DNA of 35,168 bases from an uncultured Prevotellaceae bacterium. GTDB taxonomy: Bacteria > Bacteroidota > Bacteroidia > Bacteroidales > Bacteroidaceae. Below, in pieces: positions 1 to 6,713 of this stretch. Both the position numbers and the translations under genes were made by a program. Where the stretch lies: assembly GCA_900315565.1 (NCBI GenBank), contig OMZS01000032.1:1-35168 (forward strand). Direction: 5' to 3'. Each line of letters opens with the position of its first letter. The first letter of the stretch is position 1. The notes beneath the pieces are model-generated. The model searched no databases. It saw only the letters and a program-made list of their open reading frames with translations, and was not told the origin of the DNA.

Positions 1-288
1 CTGGATGTTGACGAAGTTGAACTGATACTACCTGTGCCTTCACCTAAGTCAAATAGTACTGGGGTGTCCGAAGGGGTGTCTAATAGGGTGCCTAATGGGG
101 TGTCTGATACTGCGAAGGCTATATATTCTCATATTCAAGCAGATCCTAATATCAGCAGAAACGAGTTGGTTAACCTTACAGGAATTTCGCTCAAAAACGT
201 TCAGAAGCATATAAATAGGCTCAAAGAGTTAGGGTTAATACGGCGAATCGGTTCAACAAGGTTTGGCTATTGGGAGATAATAGAGTGA
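1..288 (+). CDS. C-terminal fragment of a winged-helix protein (probably an AlbA_2/RecG-like ATPase-type regulator), 5' end outside window
   Basis: The reading frame is open from base 1 to the TGA at 286-288, so this is the 3' end of a gene that starts upstream; the internal GTG at 34 is unlikely to be the real start. The visible 95 residues hold a short Gly-Val-Ser repeat linker (GVSEGVSNRVPNGVSD) followed by a winged helix-turn-helix of about 60 residues, with recognition-helix region KNVQKHINRLKELGLI and a wing ending GYWEII. Linkers of this kind followed by a C-terminal winged helix are familiar from Bacteroidetes proteins with an N-terminal AlbA_2 (divergent AAA/Schlafen-like) domain annotated as putative transcriptional regulators or ATP-binding proteins. 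The N-terminal domain is not visible, so that assignment is inference. The region is more AT-rich than the rest of the window. The next gene overlaps the stop codon and repeats the same domain. Confidence 0.7.
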   Translation: MDVDEVELILPVPSPKSNSTGVSEGVSNRVPNGVSDTAKAIYSHIQADPNISRNELVNLTGISLKNVQKHINRLKELGLIRRIGSTRFGYWEIIE

Positions 289-533
289 ACTGTAGGTTGC
301 TTGAAGGGTTGTCTATAAGGTTATCTAAAGGGTTGTCTAAAGGGTTATCTGAAACTGCCGCTAATATATATAAGATGATATATGCAGATAATTATATCAC
401 AAGAAGTGATATTGCGGATAGAATCGGAATATCTGTAACAGCAGTCCAAAAGCATATCAATAAACTCAAATCATTGAGATTCATTGACCGTGACGGATCT
501 ACAGGTCACGGTAGTTGGATAATAATAGAGTAA
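285..533 (+). CDS. Small winged-helix protein, tandem duplicate of the preceding C-terminal domain
   Basis: GTG at 285 overlaps the TGA of the upstream gene (GTGA at 285-288), a classic arrangement for translational coupling; a TTG at 270 in the same frame is an alternative start. The 82-residue product repeats the architecture of the preceding domain: a Gly-Leu-Ser repeat linker (GLSIRLSKGLSKGLSE) and a winged helix with TAVQKHINKLKSLRFI, where the upstream copy has KNVQKHINRLKELGLI. The two domains are clearly homologous, at nearly half identity by eye. It may be a free DNA-binding domain made from the same mRNA, or the leftover of a longer second ATPase gene that lost its N-terminal part. 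No membrane segment or signal peptide is visible. No function beyond DNA binding can be assigned. Confidence 0.6.
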   Translation: MNCRLLEGLSIRLSKGLSKGLSETAANIYKMIYADNYITRSDIADRIGISVTAVQKHINKLKSLRFIDRDGSTGHGSWIIIE

Positions 534-661
534 GATAATCGACATATCATTACGGTAGAAGGACGTAGCCTAATACGCACTTTTCTGGCAGGTGCCACAA
601 AAGATGCCGCAATCAGTTCAAGAGCGATGAGCAAGCTCGAAAGAAAAAGATGTGAATAGAT
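534..661 (+). other. Gap after the winged-helix pair; nothing recognised
   Basis: No start-to-stop gene is supported here. It holds a small palindrome TGGCAGGTGCCA at 586-597. Two frames stay open across 560-655, one of them Cys/Lys/Arg-rich and ending at a TGA near 654, but neither has a start codon. This could be the worn 3' end of a lost gene; I do not recognise it. Confidence 0.3.
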
Positions 662-692
662 TTTGCTTTTTCGAAAGAAATAGTTACCTTTG
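662..692 (+). promoter_or_regulatory. Bacteroidetes-type promoter upstream of xylE
   Basis: TTTG (662-665), 19 bp, then TACCTTTG (685-692) match the sigma-ABfr consensus. The predicted start lies around 697-699, inside the left arm of the hairpin at 693-738. That leaves a leader of roughly 360 nt before xylE, unless a second promoter exists or a short RNA is made. Confidence 0.7.
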
Positions 693-738
693 CACCCGAT
701 GATGAGCCATAGTACGGCTGGTGGCTCAGCATCGGGTG
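693..738 (+). promoter_or_regulatory. 17-bp inverted repeat at the predicted start of the xylE leader
   Basis: Arms 693-709 (CACCCGATGATGAGCCA) and 722-738 (TGGCTCAGCATCGGGTG) pair with one mismatch around a 12-nt loop. It begins immediately after the -7 element, so it could be an operator overlapping the start site or a 5'-terminal RNA hairpin. There is no T-run after it, so it is not a typical terminator. Confidence 0.6.
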
Positions 739-1060
739 TTCATTGAATGCATTTCATAGCAGAATGTGGAATTGAGTACGGTTGCCAATTCGTAACCCAG
801 ATTTTCATCAATCCCCCAGACTGCCTTTATACAAAGAAAAGCTGAGAATTCTTAAAAACAGAGTTTTTCTTTCCTTTTCTGAGTGTGAGTAACTCCCCGA
901 TGAAAAGTTTGGGGAAAAGAAGGTTTCATACGTATTTTATTAATAGAAGGAACGAGGGGAGGAGAGAACGAGGGTTGAAACAGACTAGACTTTGTATGAA
1001 AGCCTATGGCAATGAACAACGTAATCATCATTAATAACCATCAAAAAACTATCTAACAAA
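739..1060 (+). other. Long untranslated leader before xylE
   Basis: No ORF is supported. Weak secondary structures are visible: AGAAAAG near 836 can pair with CTTTTCT near 875, enclosing AAAAAC-AGA-GTTTTT, and a short CCCC/GGGG hairpin lies near 896-915. The bases just before the xylE ATG are A-rich, as usual for Bacteroidetes translation starts. Confidence 0.4.
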
Positions 1061-2530
1061 ATGTCACAAAACCAAACTACGGGTAGCCGTGGCTACCTCA
1101 TTTCGATTGTGCTCGTGGCCGTGCTGGGCGGACTGCTCTTCGGTTACGATACGGCGGTCATCTCGGGTGCCGAGAAGGGACTGCAAGCGTTTTTCATGGA
1201 AGCCAAAGACTTCAGCTACACCGACGGCTGGCACGGCTTTACTTCGGCTTCGGCTCTTATCGGCTGTATCATCGGCTCGGCTCTTTCTGGCCTGCTGGCC
1301 ACCAATCTGGGTCGTAAGAAGTCGCTGATTATTGCCGGCTTGCTGTTTTTCATTTCTGCGCTGGGAAGCATGAAGCCTGAGTTCCTGTTCTTCGAGCAGG
1401 GTGTTCCCACTTTCTCGCTGCTCGTTATGTTCAACATCTACCGCGTCATTGGCGGCGTGGGTGTAGGTCTGGCTTCGGCCATTTGCCCGATGTATATCGG
1501 CGAGGTGGCCCCCTCTAACATCCGCGGTATGTTGGTGTCTTGGAACCAGTTTGCCATCATTTTCGGTCAGCTGGTAGTGTATTTTGTCAACTTCTTCATT
1601 CTCGGCGACCACATTCAGCCGCTGGTTGAGGAAATGGGTAAGGGCCTTGCCGCCATTAACCCCGCCGCACAGTGGACGGTAACCACAGGCTGGCGCTACA
1701 TGTTCGGAAGCGAGGCTGTTCCCGCCGGACTGTTTGCCTTGCTCATCTGCTTTGTTCCCGAGACTCCGCGCTATCTCGTGTCTGTTGGACAAAACGAGAA
1801 GGCTCTGGGCATTCTCTCGAAGATCAACGGTTCGGCCAAGGCTCAGCAGATTTTGCTGGAAATCAGAGACACTATGACGGTAAAGACCGAGCGACTGATG
1901 ACCTACGGTGCGCTGTGCATCTTTGTGGGCATCATGCTCAGCGTGTTCCAGCAGGCAGTGGGCATCAATGCCGTGCTCTACTATGCTCCGCGCATCTTCG
2001 GCGACATGGGTATGGACAACCCGATGATGATTACCGTGTTTATGGGTATCATCAATATTCTGTTCACACTGGTGGCCATATTCACGGTGGAGAAGTGGGG
2101 CCGCAAGCCGCTGCTCATCTGCGGTTCGTTGGGCATGGCTCTGGGTGCTTTCGGCGTGGCCTTGACTTTTGGCCATGCTGGCATGGAAATGGTTACGGCA
2201 GTCAGTCTGCTGGTTTATTCAGCCTCGTTCATGTTCTCGTGGGGCCCCATCACGTGGGTGCTCATTGCCGAGATTTTCCCCAACACCATCCGTGGCGCTG
2301 CTGTGGCCATTGCCGTGGCCTTCCAGTGGATTTTCAACTTCATCGTTTCGAGTACGTTTGTGCCCATGTTCAACATGCACCTCACCGAGGGCGATGATTT
2401 CGGTCACTGGTTCACCTACGGCCTGTATGGCATCATCTGCGTTGTGGCAGCAGTGTTTGTGTGGAAGCTTGTTCCCGAAACCAAGGGCAAGACTCTGGAA
2501 GACATGACCAAACTCTGGAAACGCAAATAA
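1061..2530 (+). CDS. xylE: MFS sugar:H+ symporter, XylE family (D-xylose transporter)
   Basis: A 489-residue major facilitator protein of the sugar porter family, close in length to E. coli XylE (491) and alignable to it along its whole length. It should import xylose or a related pentose/hexose with protons across the inner membrane. Visible family motifs are GGLLFGYDTAVISG in TM1 (Asp30, matching the proton-coupling Asp27 of E. coli), GRKKS after TM2, MYIGEVAP, NQFAIIFGQL (sugar-binding Gln), FQQAVGINAVLYYAP in TM7, WGRKPL, SWGPITWVL in TM10 (substrate-contact Trp) and PETKGKTLED at the C terminus. The 6+6 TM layout is clear. It stands alone between a promoter with a long structured leader and a strong terminator; no xylA or xylB is in the window. 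Substrate specificity is inferred from conserved pocket residues; glucose or arabinose use cannot be excluded. Confidence 0.92.
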   Translation: MSQNQTTGSRGYLISIVLVAVLGGLLFGYDTAVISGAEKGLQAFFMEAKDFSYTDGWHGFTSASALIGCIIGSALSGLLATNLGRKKSLIIAGLLFFISALGSMKPEFLFFEQGVPTFSLLVMFNIYRVIGGVGVGLASAICPMYIGEVAPSNIRGMLVSWNQFAIIFGQLVVYFVNFFILGDHIQPLVEEMGKGLAAINPAAQWTVTTGWRYMFGSEAVPAGLFALLICFVPETPRYLVSVGQNEKALGILSKINGSAKAQQILLEIRDTMTVKTERLMTYGALCIFVGIMLSVFQQAVGINAVLYYAPRIFGDMGMDNPMMITVFMGIINILFTLVAIFTVEKWGRKPLLICGSLGMALGAFGVALTFGHAGMEMVTAVSLLVYSASFMFSWGPITWVLIAEIFPNTIRGAAVAIAVAFQWIFNFIVSSTFVPMFNMHLTEGDDFGHWFTYGLYGIICVVAAVFVWKLVPETKGKTLEDMTKLWKRK

Positions 2531-2537
2531 CAAAAAA

Positions 2538-2582
2538 CGGCCAGCATCGCTCCTGAAATGCAGATGCTGGCCGCTCTTTTTT
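2538..2582 (+). terminator. Intrinsic terminator of xylE
   Basis: A perfect 11-bp stem (CGGCCAGCATC 2538-2548 with GATGCTGGCCG 2563-2573) with a 14-nt loop, followed by a T-rich tract at 2574-2582, starting 8 nt after the xylE stop. Confidence 0.95.
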
Positions 2583-2620
2583 CGCGGGTGGCTTTTTATA
2601 TACCAAAAGGTTCTCTTGGT

Positions 2621-2734
2621 TTAGTTGTACCAAATACTTGTGTTCGATGCTACTCCGTAGCGGTCGTCCGTCTCATTATAGACGTTGTCGAGTTCGTACT
2701 CTTCCTGATTGTACGATGTGCGAATAGTTTTCAT
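2621..2734 (-). CDS. 37-residue small acidic/aromatic protein, function unknown
   Basis: This short minus-strand ORF runs from ATG at 2734 to TAA at 2621-2623. A GAGGAGG purine tract ends 7 nt before the ATG; a second ATG two codons upstream (2740) sits too close to it. A TATATTTG -7 element lies at 2879-2872, giving a leader of about 130 nt that also contains a seven-codon mini-ORF. The peptide starts MKTIRTSYNQEEYELD and ends SIWYN; it is rich in Tyr, Asn, Glu and Asp, with no signal peptide, TM segment or known motif. The purine tract, promoter element and biased composition make it more credible than the overlapping plus-strand ORF, whose translation is hydrophobic noise. I do not recognise a family. 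Confidence 0.5.
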   Translation of the reverse strand: MKTIRTSYNQEEYELDNVYNETDDRYGVASNTSIWYN

Positions 2735-2871
2735 AGACATTCCTCCTCGGTTTGGTTTTGATTCTTAGTTAGTGGTTTTTATGGTTGTTGTTTTCTTGTC
2801 ATAGGGTGTTCCCTTGCAGTTATAGCGGTGTGTTTTTCTCACGCTTAGCTATCGTCGCTTTTAAGATATTG

Positions 2872-2879
2872 CAAATATA
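2872..2879 (-). promoter_or_regulatory. -7 element for the 37-residue gene
   Basis: TATATTTG on the minus strand fits TAnnTTTG exactly. No good TTTG is found at the standard 19-20 bp upstream. Confidence 0.45.
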
Positions 2880-3014
2880 GCGATTTTTGCGACAGATTGT
2901 TCGCAAAATGTATTAAATAAGTTTAAAATTGAAATCTTTTTTCTTTTTTGCCATGTTTTGAGAATATTTATTCAATTCTCAATTGCCAATTCTCAACTTT
3001 GTAGGTAAAGTAAG

Positions 3015-3191
3015 CAAGGAGTTCAAGAAGTTACAAGGAGTTACAAGAAGTTACAAGGAGTTACAAGAAGTTACAAGGAGTTCAAGACGATAGTTTTTGC
3101 TCTGAGGCGCCTTTCTGAAGAGGAAGGCAGGAATAAAGCTATTGTCTTGAACTCCTTGTAACTCCTTGTAACTCCTTGAACTTCTTGAACT
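3015..3191. repeat. Palindromic repeat element with 10-bp-period arms, copy 1
   Basis: The left arm alternates CAAGGAGTTA and CAAGAAGTTA (with two 9-bp variants), giving seven in-phase units at 3015-3082. The right arm (about 3144-3191) is built of the complement, AACTCCTTGT units. The arms bracket a core in which GACGATAG (about 3086-3093) pairs with CTATTGTC (about 3139-3146), enclosing an inner GCCTT/AAGGC hairpin and an unpaired CTGAGGC motif. A second copy with the same design lies at 21011-21200. It is not a CRISPR: there are no spacers and the unit is only 10 bp. Confidence 0.8.
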
Positions 3192-3219
3192 ACAAAAAGT
3201 GTAGAGCTTACGATACTTT

Positions 3220-3259
3220 AATTGTCAATTGTCAATTATCAATTATCAATTTTCAATTA
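3220..3259. repeat. AATTGTC/AATTATC short tandem repeats abutting the DUF445 stop
   Basis: Repeated AATTGTC and AATTATC units run directly into the TAA (complement 3257-3259) of the minus-strand DUF445 gene. Relatives are at 2970-2996 and 13003-13050. Confidence 0.7.
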
Positions 3260-4183
3260 GAATATCGTGTTGATGATGCCGATGATGAAGCCCAGCAGCG
3301 CACCAAACCAGATGACGGCCTTGAGTTCCTTGTCCATCACTTGGTGTACGATACGCTCGGTGTCGTTCATGTCCATTTCGTTGATGCGGTTCTCAATGAT
3401 TTTGCTGATGTTGAGGGCGTTCAGAATGCGCGGCAGCCGCTCGCTGATGATGGTGCGGTAGAGCCCTATGGCGGTTTGTTTCAGTTGTGCCGTCTGTTCC
3501 TGCTTGTCTTTCAGCAGTTCGCACACGGGCATGCTCAGAAGTTTGTCGGTTTCGTTGTGGAGCAGATTCCCCACCATTTGTTCCGACTGCGAACTGATGA
3601 GTTCGTTGATGTGCTTGGCCAAAAGATGCTCGGCAGGTTCGCTCATCAGTTCGGCAATTTGGTTGAACCCCAGCGTGTTGCCCACGATGCCTGTCAGTCC
3701 GCTTTGCATCTTCACCATGACGCGCTCAATGATTTTGTGCGAGATTTTTGTGCCCACCGACTCGTCGTTGAGTTTCTTGTAGAGTATCTTGGCCAGGTCG
3801 CCTTCGGCACTCTCGCGCATGCTTTGCAGCTCGCGGCGCGTCAGGTAGTGGCTCAGAAACGATTCCAGTGTCTCGGGGTTGTGCTGTTGTTGGGAAATAA
3901 ACTTATCGATGGTGCCCACAATTTTGCCTATCATTTCTTTCGAGAGCAGATTCTTTTCGAGCACCTCCTGGTTCATCAGATTGTCGCTGATGGTTTCGCC
4001 CACGGCCTGGGCAATGCGGTACTTCTCTTTGGGAATGATGCCCGGTGTGAAGGGCACGTGCATGCCAAAGATATACTTGGGCTGATGGGGACGAAACAAC
4101 ATGCGGATGGCCACGTCGTTGGTGATGTAGCCAATCACGCCGCCCACTAGCGGGCCTACCAGATATGACAGTTCAAATGACAT
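3257..4183 (-). CDS. DUF445 family membrane protein (YheB-like)
   Basis: A 308-residue protein of the DUF445 family, known from B. subtilis YheB, whose biochemical role is not established. The N terminus (LSYLVGPLVGGVIGYITNDVAIRMLFRP) is a hydrophobic helix with the family's GxxIGYxTNxxAIxMLF signature. It is followed by PFTPGIIPKEKYRIAQAVGETI, a hallmark motif, then a long amphipathic helical domain (about residues 70-280) and a C-terminal TM helix (VIWFGALLGFIIGIINTIF). The ends appear membrane-anchored with the helical part on one face. Its ATG is only 2 bp beyond the PIG-L stop, so the two are co-transcribed. The stop codon coincides with the edge of an AATTG repeat tract, so its last residues may have been set by that repeat. 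Confidence 0.85.
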   Translation of the reverse strand: MSFELSYLVGPLVGGVIGYITNDVAIRMLFRPHQPKYIFGMHVPFTPGIIPKEKYRIAQAVGETISDNLMNQEVLEKNLLSKEMIGKIVGTIDKFISQQQHNPETLESFLSHYLTRRELQSMRESAEGDLAKILYKKLNDESVGTKISHKIIERVMVKMQSGLTGIVGNTLGFNQIAELMSEPAEHLLAKHINELISSQSEQMVGNLLHNETDKLLSMPVCELLKDKQEQTAQLKQTAIGLYRTIISERLPRILNALNISKIIENRINEMDMNDTERIVHQVMDKELKAVIWFGALLGFIIGIINTIF

Positions 4184-4185
4184 TT

Positions 4186-5277
4186 TTATGCTTCTCCTTT
4201 TCTTTGCTGGAATTTATACTCCACAAACGCCTCCATCGACTCGTAACAGGCCAGTCCCAGGTCGTCGTAGATGCGGGCTGTGGCGCGGTTGCGGTCTTCG
4301 GCACGTTGCCAAAACAGCCGTTCGTCGTTGCCCATGAAGGGGGCACTCTCCATTTGGCTCTGGTGTTTCAGAATGGCGTTGCGTTTCTCGCGCAGTTCCT
4401 CGGGACTCATAGGCACGCACATTTCAATGTCGGCCACGTTCCATTCGTCCCAGGCACCACGGTACATCCACACTCGGCAGTCGTTCACCCAGGGGGCTGC
4501 TGCCCGCTGCTCTTCGTCGATGGCGGCCAGCACGGCATCGGTGCATTTTCTGTGGGTGCCGTGCGGGTCGGCCAAGTCAGCAGCCACATAGATTTGGTGT
4601 GGCTCGATGCTTGCTATCAGATGCTGAATAATGCGCACGTCGGCCTCGGTCATGGGCAGTTTCTCAATCTTTCCGCTCTCGTAGAAAGGCAGGTTCAGAA
4701 AATGGATGCGCTCGTCGGGAATGCCGTTGTACGCACAGGCCAGCCGTGCCTCGCCACGCCGGATGAGTGCCTTCACGTCGAGCACGGGCACGTTGGCGTT
4801 GGGCACATCGAAATGGGCCAACTGTGCGTAGCCGTTCAGGAAACGCATGAACCGGTCGTACTCCTCGTCGTTCACGGCAATGTTGCCGCTGGTCTCGTAG
4901 GCAATGTGTACCTCGTGGCCCTGTTGAATCAGACGGCGTATGGTGCCGCCCATCGAGATGACATCATCGTCGGGGTGGGGCGAGAACACTATGATGCGTT
5001 TCGGGTAGGGCGTAGCCCGTTCGGGGCGCGTGGTGTCATCGGCGTTGGGCTTGCCGCCTGGCCATCCTGTGATGGTGTGCTGCAGCTGGTTGAACACCTC
5101 GATGTTCACCAGTCCGGCCGAGCCAAATTCTTCCACCCAGTGGCCCATGTTGTGCTCCAGGTAGTCTTTCGTGGAGAGTTTAAGCACAGGCTTGCCCGTT
5201 ATTTGGCACAGATAAACCACTTCGCGACGCAGCCGGTGGTCGGGCATCTTGATGGTTGATGTCAAGTTCAGGTTCAT
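4186..5277 (-). CDS. PIG-L family deacetylase, stand-alone version of the module usually fused to NagB
   Basis: A 363-residue protein. Residues from about 90 on form a PIG-L/LmbE deacetylase domain with the zinc motif SPHPDDDVISMGG and the downstream DPHGTHRKC motif; these enzymes remove N-acetyl groups from GlcNAc-type substrates. The first 90 residues (including CQITGKPVLKLSTKDY and QHTITGWPGGKPNADD) match, as I remember it, the linker in the roughly 660-residue Bacteroides protein annotated glucosamine-6-phosphate deaminase, where a NagB domain precedes PIG-L. Here no NagB domain exists: only 97 bp separate this start from the upstream gene. The product is therefore a naturally split or truncated member that retains the hydrolase motifs. 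It lies in an apparent operon with the DUF445 gene and probably the membrane regulator upstream. The exact substrate is unknown; amino-sugar or peptidoglycan-fragment metabolism is an inference. Confidence 0.82.
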   Translation of the reverse strand: MNLNLTSTIKMPDHRLRREVVYLCQITGKPVLKLSTKDYLEHNMGHWVEEFGSAGLVNIEVFNQLQHTITGWPGGKPNADDTTRPERATPYPKRIIVFSPHPDDDVISMGGTIRRLIQQGHEVHIAYETSGNIAVNDEEYDRFMRFLNGYAQLAHFDVPNANVPVLDVKALIRRGEARLACAYNGIPDERIHFLNLPFYESGKIEKLPMTEADVRIIQHLIASIEPHQIYVAADLADPHGTHRKCTDAVLAAIDEEQRAAAPWVNDCRVWMYRGAWDEWNVADIEMCVPMSPEELREKRNAILKHQSQMESAPFMGNDERLFWQRAEDRNRATARIYDDLGLACYESMEAFVEYKFQQRKGEA

Positions 5278-5374
5278 GGTTGTTGTGTTTTTTTTTGTTA
5301 CCGATTCGTTTTTACGTTTTGAACGACAGTTCTTCCTGGATCATTTGCCTCTTGGCTGTGTTTCGGTCGGGTTG

Positions 5375-6079
5375 TCAGCTCTCTATAGGTTTGACAGTCA
5401 GCCGATAGGCTTTTCCGCGGTCAGATTCTATTTTCAGGTTTGAGTGTTGCTCCACCACGGGTTTCAGTCTTTTGACAAGCGTGTACAGTGTCTCGCTGGC
5501 ATCAGGCTTTCCTGGCCATAGGGCATCACAAATTTCGGCTTTGGTCAACATGTGAGCTGGCGACATGAAGAACATCTGCATCAGCTGGTGCTGCATGGGT
5601 GTGAGTTTCACCGTGTGCCCGTCGGCAGCATAAAATTGGTTCTCTGTTTCCGAGTAGCCAAGCTCGCCATAACTGTTTAGGGCAAGGGCCTGAGTAGGGG
5701 GCACTATGAGTTGCCTGCGGCGCCACACAAACAATGCCCACGCCGCCGTCAGCGCCCAAAGCAGGCCGGCATACCGCTGGTCGGACATGCTGAAGATGGT
5801 GGCCTCTGAACATTGGGCGTAGGCCTTGAACTGTCGGCTGCGCGTATCAACGGCCAGAGTAGCCTTGCCGCGCAGGGCTGCTATTTGCAAGTGGCTGTTG
5901 AACGTGCGGATGGTGTCCTGACTGATGATGTCGTTTTGCTGTTCGAGCATGGTGAGGGTCAATGCCCTATCCATGTCCTCGCTCACCATTCGTTTGGTGG
6001 TCCGGTAACTGTCCAGACTGGTCAGGCTCGATGCCAATATCAGTGCAAAAAGCACAATCACTGCATGTTGCTGTTTCAT
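5375..6079 (-). CDS. Membrane-anchored winged-helix (OmpR/PhoB-type) transcriptional regulator
   Basis: The start is the ATG at 6079 (MKQQHAVIVLFALILASS), because the TACATTTG -7 element at 6161-6154 lies just upstream and the longer upstream reading frame has non-protein-like sequence. The 234-residue product has TM1 at about residues 6-20, an extracytoplasmic segment of about 90 residues, TM2 (YAGLLWALTAAWALFVW) followed by RRRQ, and a cytoplasmic C-terminal winged helix with LTPMQHQLMQMFFMSP, LTKAEICDALWPG, TLYTLVKRLKPVVEQ and RGKAYRL. This resembles OmpR/PhoB DNA-binding domains. It is a one-component membrane sensor, like ToxR/CadC but with the DNA-binding domain last. Similar proteins occur in Bacteroides without a known ligand. 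Its targets may include the PIG-L/DUF445 genes directly downstream. Confidence 0.75.
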   Translation of the reverse strand: MKQQHAVIVLFALILASSLTSLDSYRTTKRMVSEDMDRALTLTMLEQQNDIISQDTIRTFNSHLQIAALRGKATLAVDTRSRQFKAYAQCSEATIFSMSDQRYAGLLWALTAAWALFVWRRRQLIVPPTQALALNSYGELGYSETENQFYAADGHTVKLTPMQHQLMQMFFMSPAHMLTKAEICDALWPGKPDASETLYTLVKRLKPVVEQHSNLKIESDRGKAYRLTVKPIES

Positions 6080-6153
6080 AGTTACACTCACTTTTTCGTT
6101 TTCTCTGTCTTGATGATTCCAAAGGCGTTTGCCTCTTTGCCCGCCTTCGAGTG

Positions 6154-6161
6154 CAAATGTA
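6154..6161 (-). promoter_or_regulatory. -7 element for the membrane regulator
   Basis: TACATTTG on the minus strand, about 75 bp before the ATG at 6079. It supports the shorter start. Confidence 0.5.
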
Positions 6162-6263
6162 CAATTTTTCTGCGATACACAGTTCACTTTATATTTTTTT
6201 ATCATTCTAATCCTTTGGCTTGAAAAACATGAACTCCGTCGGATTATTGCGATGTATGGGCAT

Positions 6264-6331
6264 AAGAAAAGCGGCAAGCGATTGAAATTCATTCGTTTGC
6301 CGCTTTAGCTTTGTGATCCGTTTGGGGCTAG
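6264..6331 (-). repeat. Orphan copy of the tRNA-Lys terminator plus 3' tRNA end
   Basis: This stretch repeats 6664-6731 at an offset of exactly 400 bp with about 85-90% identity by eye. It contains the same terminator stem (AAGCGGCAA...TTGCCGCTT) and the last bases of tRNA-Lys (TGATCCGTTTGGGGCT here, TGATCCGCTTGGGGCT in the functional copy). Similarity fades inside the T-arm, so it is not a complete tRNA. Confidence 0.8.
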
Positions 6332-6352
6332 TTTAACCGATTTGCGATGTTT

Positions 6353-6402
6353 GTTTGCCGCCATCAAACAAAAATATTGAATTTTATTTGTTGGCGTCAA
6401 AC
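6353..6402 (+). promoter_or_regulatory. Two operator-like TTTG-N7-CAAAC palindromes
   Basis: Site 1 is GTTTG-CCGCCAT-CAAAC at 6353-6369; site 2 is ATTTG-TTGGCGT-CAAAC at 6386-6402. Their centres are 33 bp apart, about three helical turns, and site 2 overlaps the -33 element of the promoter that follows. This looks like a two-site operator for a helix-turn-helix repressor. Confidence 0.5.
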
Positions 6403-6418
6403 AATTATATTACTTTTG
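6387..6418 (+). promoter_or_regulatory. Promoter inside the tRNA-tail-flanked interval
   Basis: TTTG (6387-6390), exactly 20 bp, TACTTTTG (6411-6418). It would transcribe rightward across the small ORF at 6449 and into the region antisense to the tRNA-Lys gene. Confidence 0.6.
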
Positions 6419-6448
6419 CCTTTGATTTGATGATGACTTTATAATATC

Positions 6449-6571
6449 GTGTTCTATTATGGCTATAACGAAAGAGACGTTCCGTACCCTGATGACGAAG
6501 AAGGAACGGTTCCTATAGATAACGGTAAGCAGATTGAGGTAATTCCTGTATGGAAATGGCTGCTTGAATGA
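6449..6571 (+). CDS. Possible 40-residue ORF or gene remnant behind an operator-controlled promoter
   Basis: A GTG-started frame of 40 codons, acidic in the middle (YPDDEEGTVP) and ending IPVWKWLLE, begins about 30 nt after the -7 element. A second frame from ATG 6459 (beginning MAITKETFRTLMTKKERFL) ends at a TAG near the point where the first frame reads DNGKQIEVIP. Joined by a frameshift, the two would make a more protein-like product, so this may be a broken gene, for example a relic of a small regulator or toxin-antitoxin locus. I do not recognise the family. Support is the promoter and the paired operator sites only. Confidence 0.25.
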   Translation: MFYYGYNERDVPYPDDEEGTVPIDNGKQIEVIPVWKWLLE

Positions 6572-6663
6572 GCACAGGGTGTGAGCACCGGGGAGGGTGA
6601 GCACTTGTAAGAAAGCCAATCTTCCGGGACCAGAGTTCAATCAGAATGCTCATGTCAAAATAC

Positions 6664-6705
6664 AAGAAAAGCGGCAAGCGATTGAAAACCAATTGCTTGC
6701 CGCTT
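6664..6705 (-). terminator. Terminator of tRNA-Lys
   Basis: A stem of 15 bp with one mismatch (6669-6683 with 6691-6705) and a short loop. On the minus strand it is followed by CTTTTCTT. It sits just past the 3' end of tRNA-Lys. Confidence 0.65.
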
Positions 6706-6713
6706 TAGTTTTG

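Noticed and set aside
693-738. Intrinsic terminator
   Set aside because: The hairpin is strong but no T-run follows and it coincides with the start of a promoter's transcript.
1064-2176. Long minus-strand ORF of 370 codons opposite xylE
   Set aside because: It is the antisense shadow of a clear MFS transporter; its translation is His/Gln/Arg-rich with no domain, and no promoter is seen.
2558-2761. Plus-strand 67-codon ORF after the xylE terminator
   Set aside because: It begins inside the terminator and reads the complement of the better supported 37-residue minus-strand gene.
3015-3088. CRISPR array
   Set aside because: Units are 10 bp and contiguous with no spacers, the opposite arm is complementary, and no cas gene is present.
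6264-6340. A second tRNA-Lys gene
   Set aside because: Only the acceptor 3' strand and part of the T-arm match; no anticodon arm or D-arm can be formed.
6410-6640. Minus-strand 76-codon ORF between the tRNA-Lys repeats
   Set aside because: No ribosome-binding context or homologous feel; it lies antisense to the operator-controlled promoter transcript.
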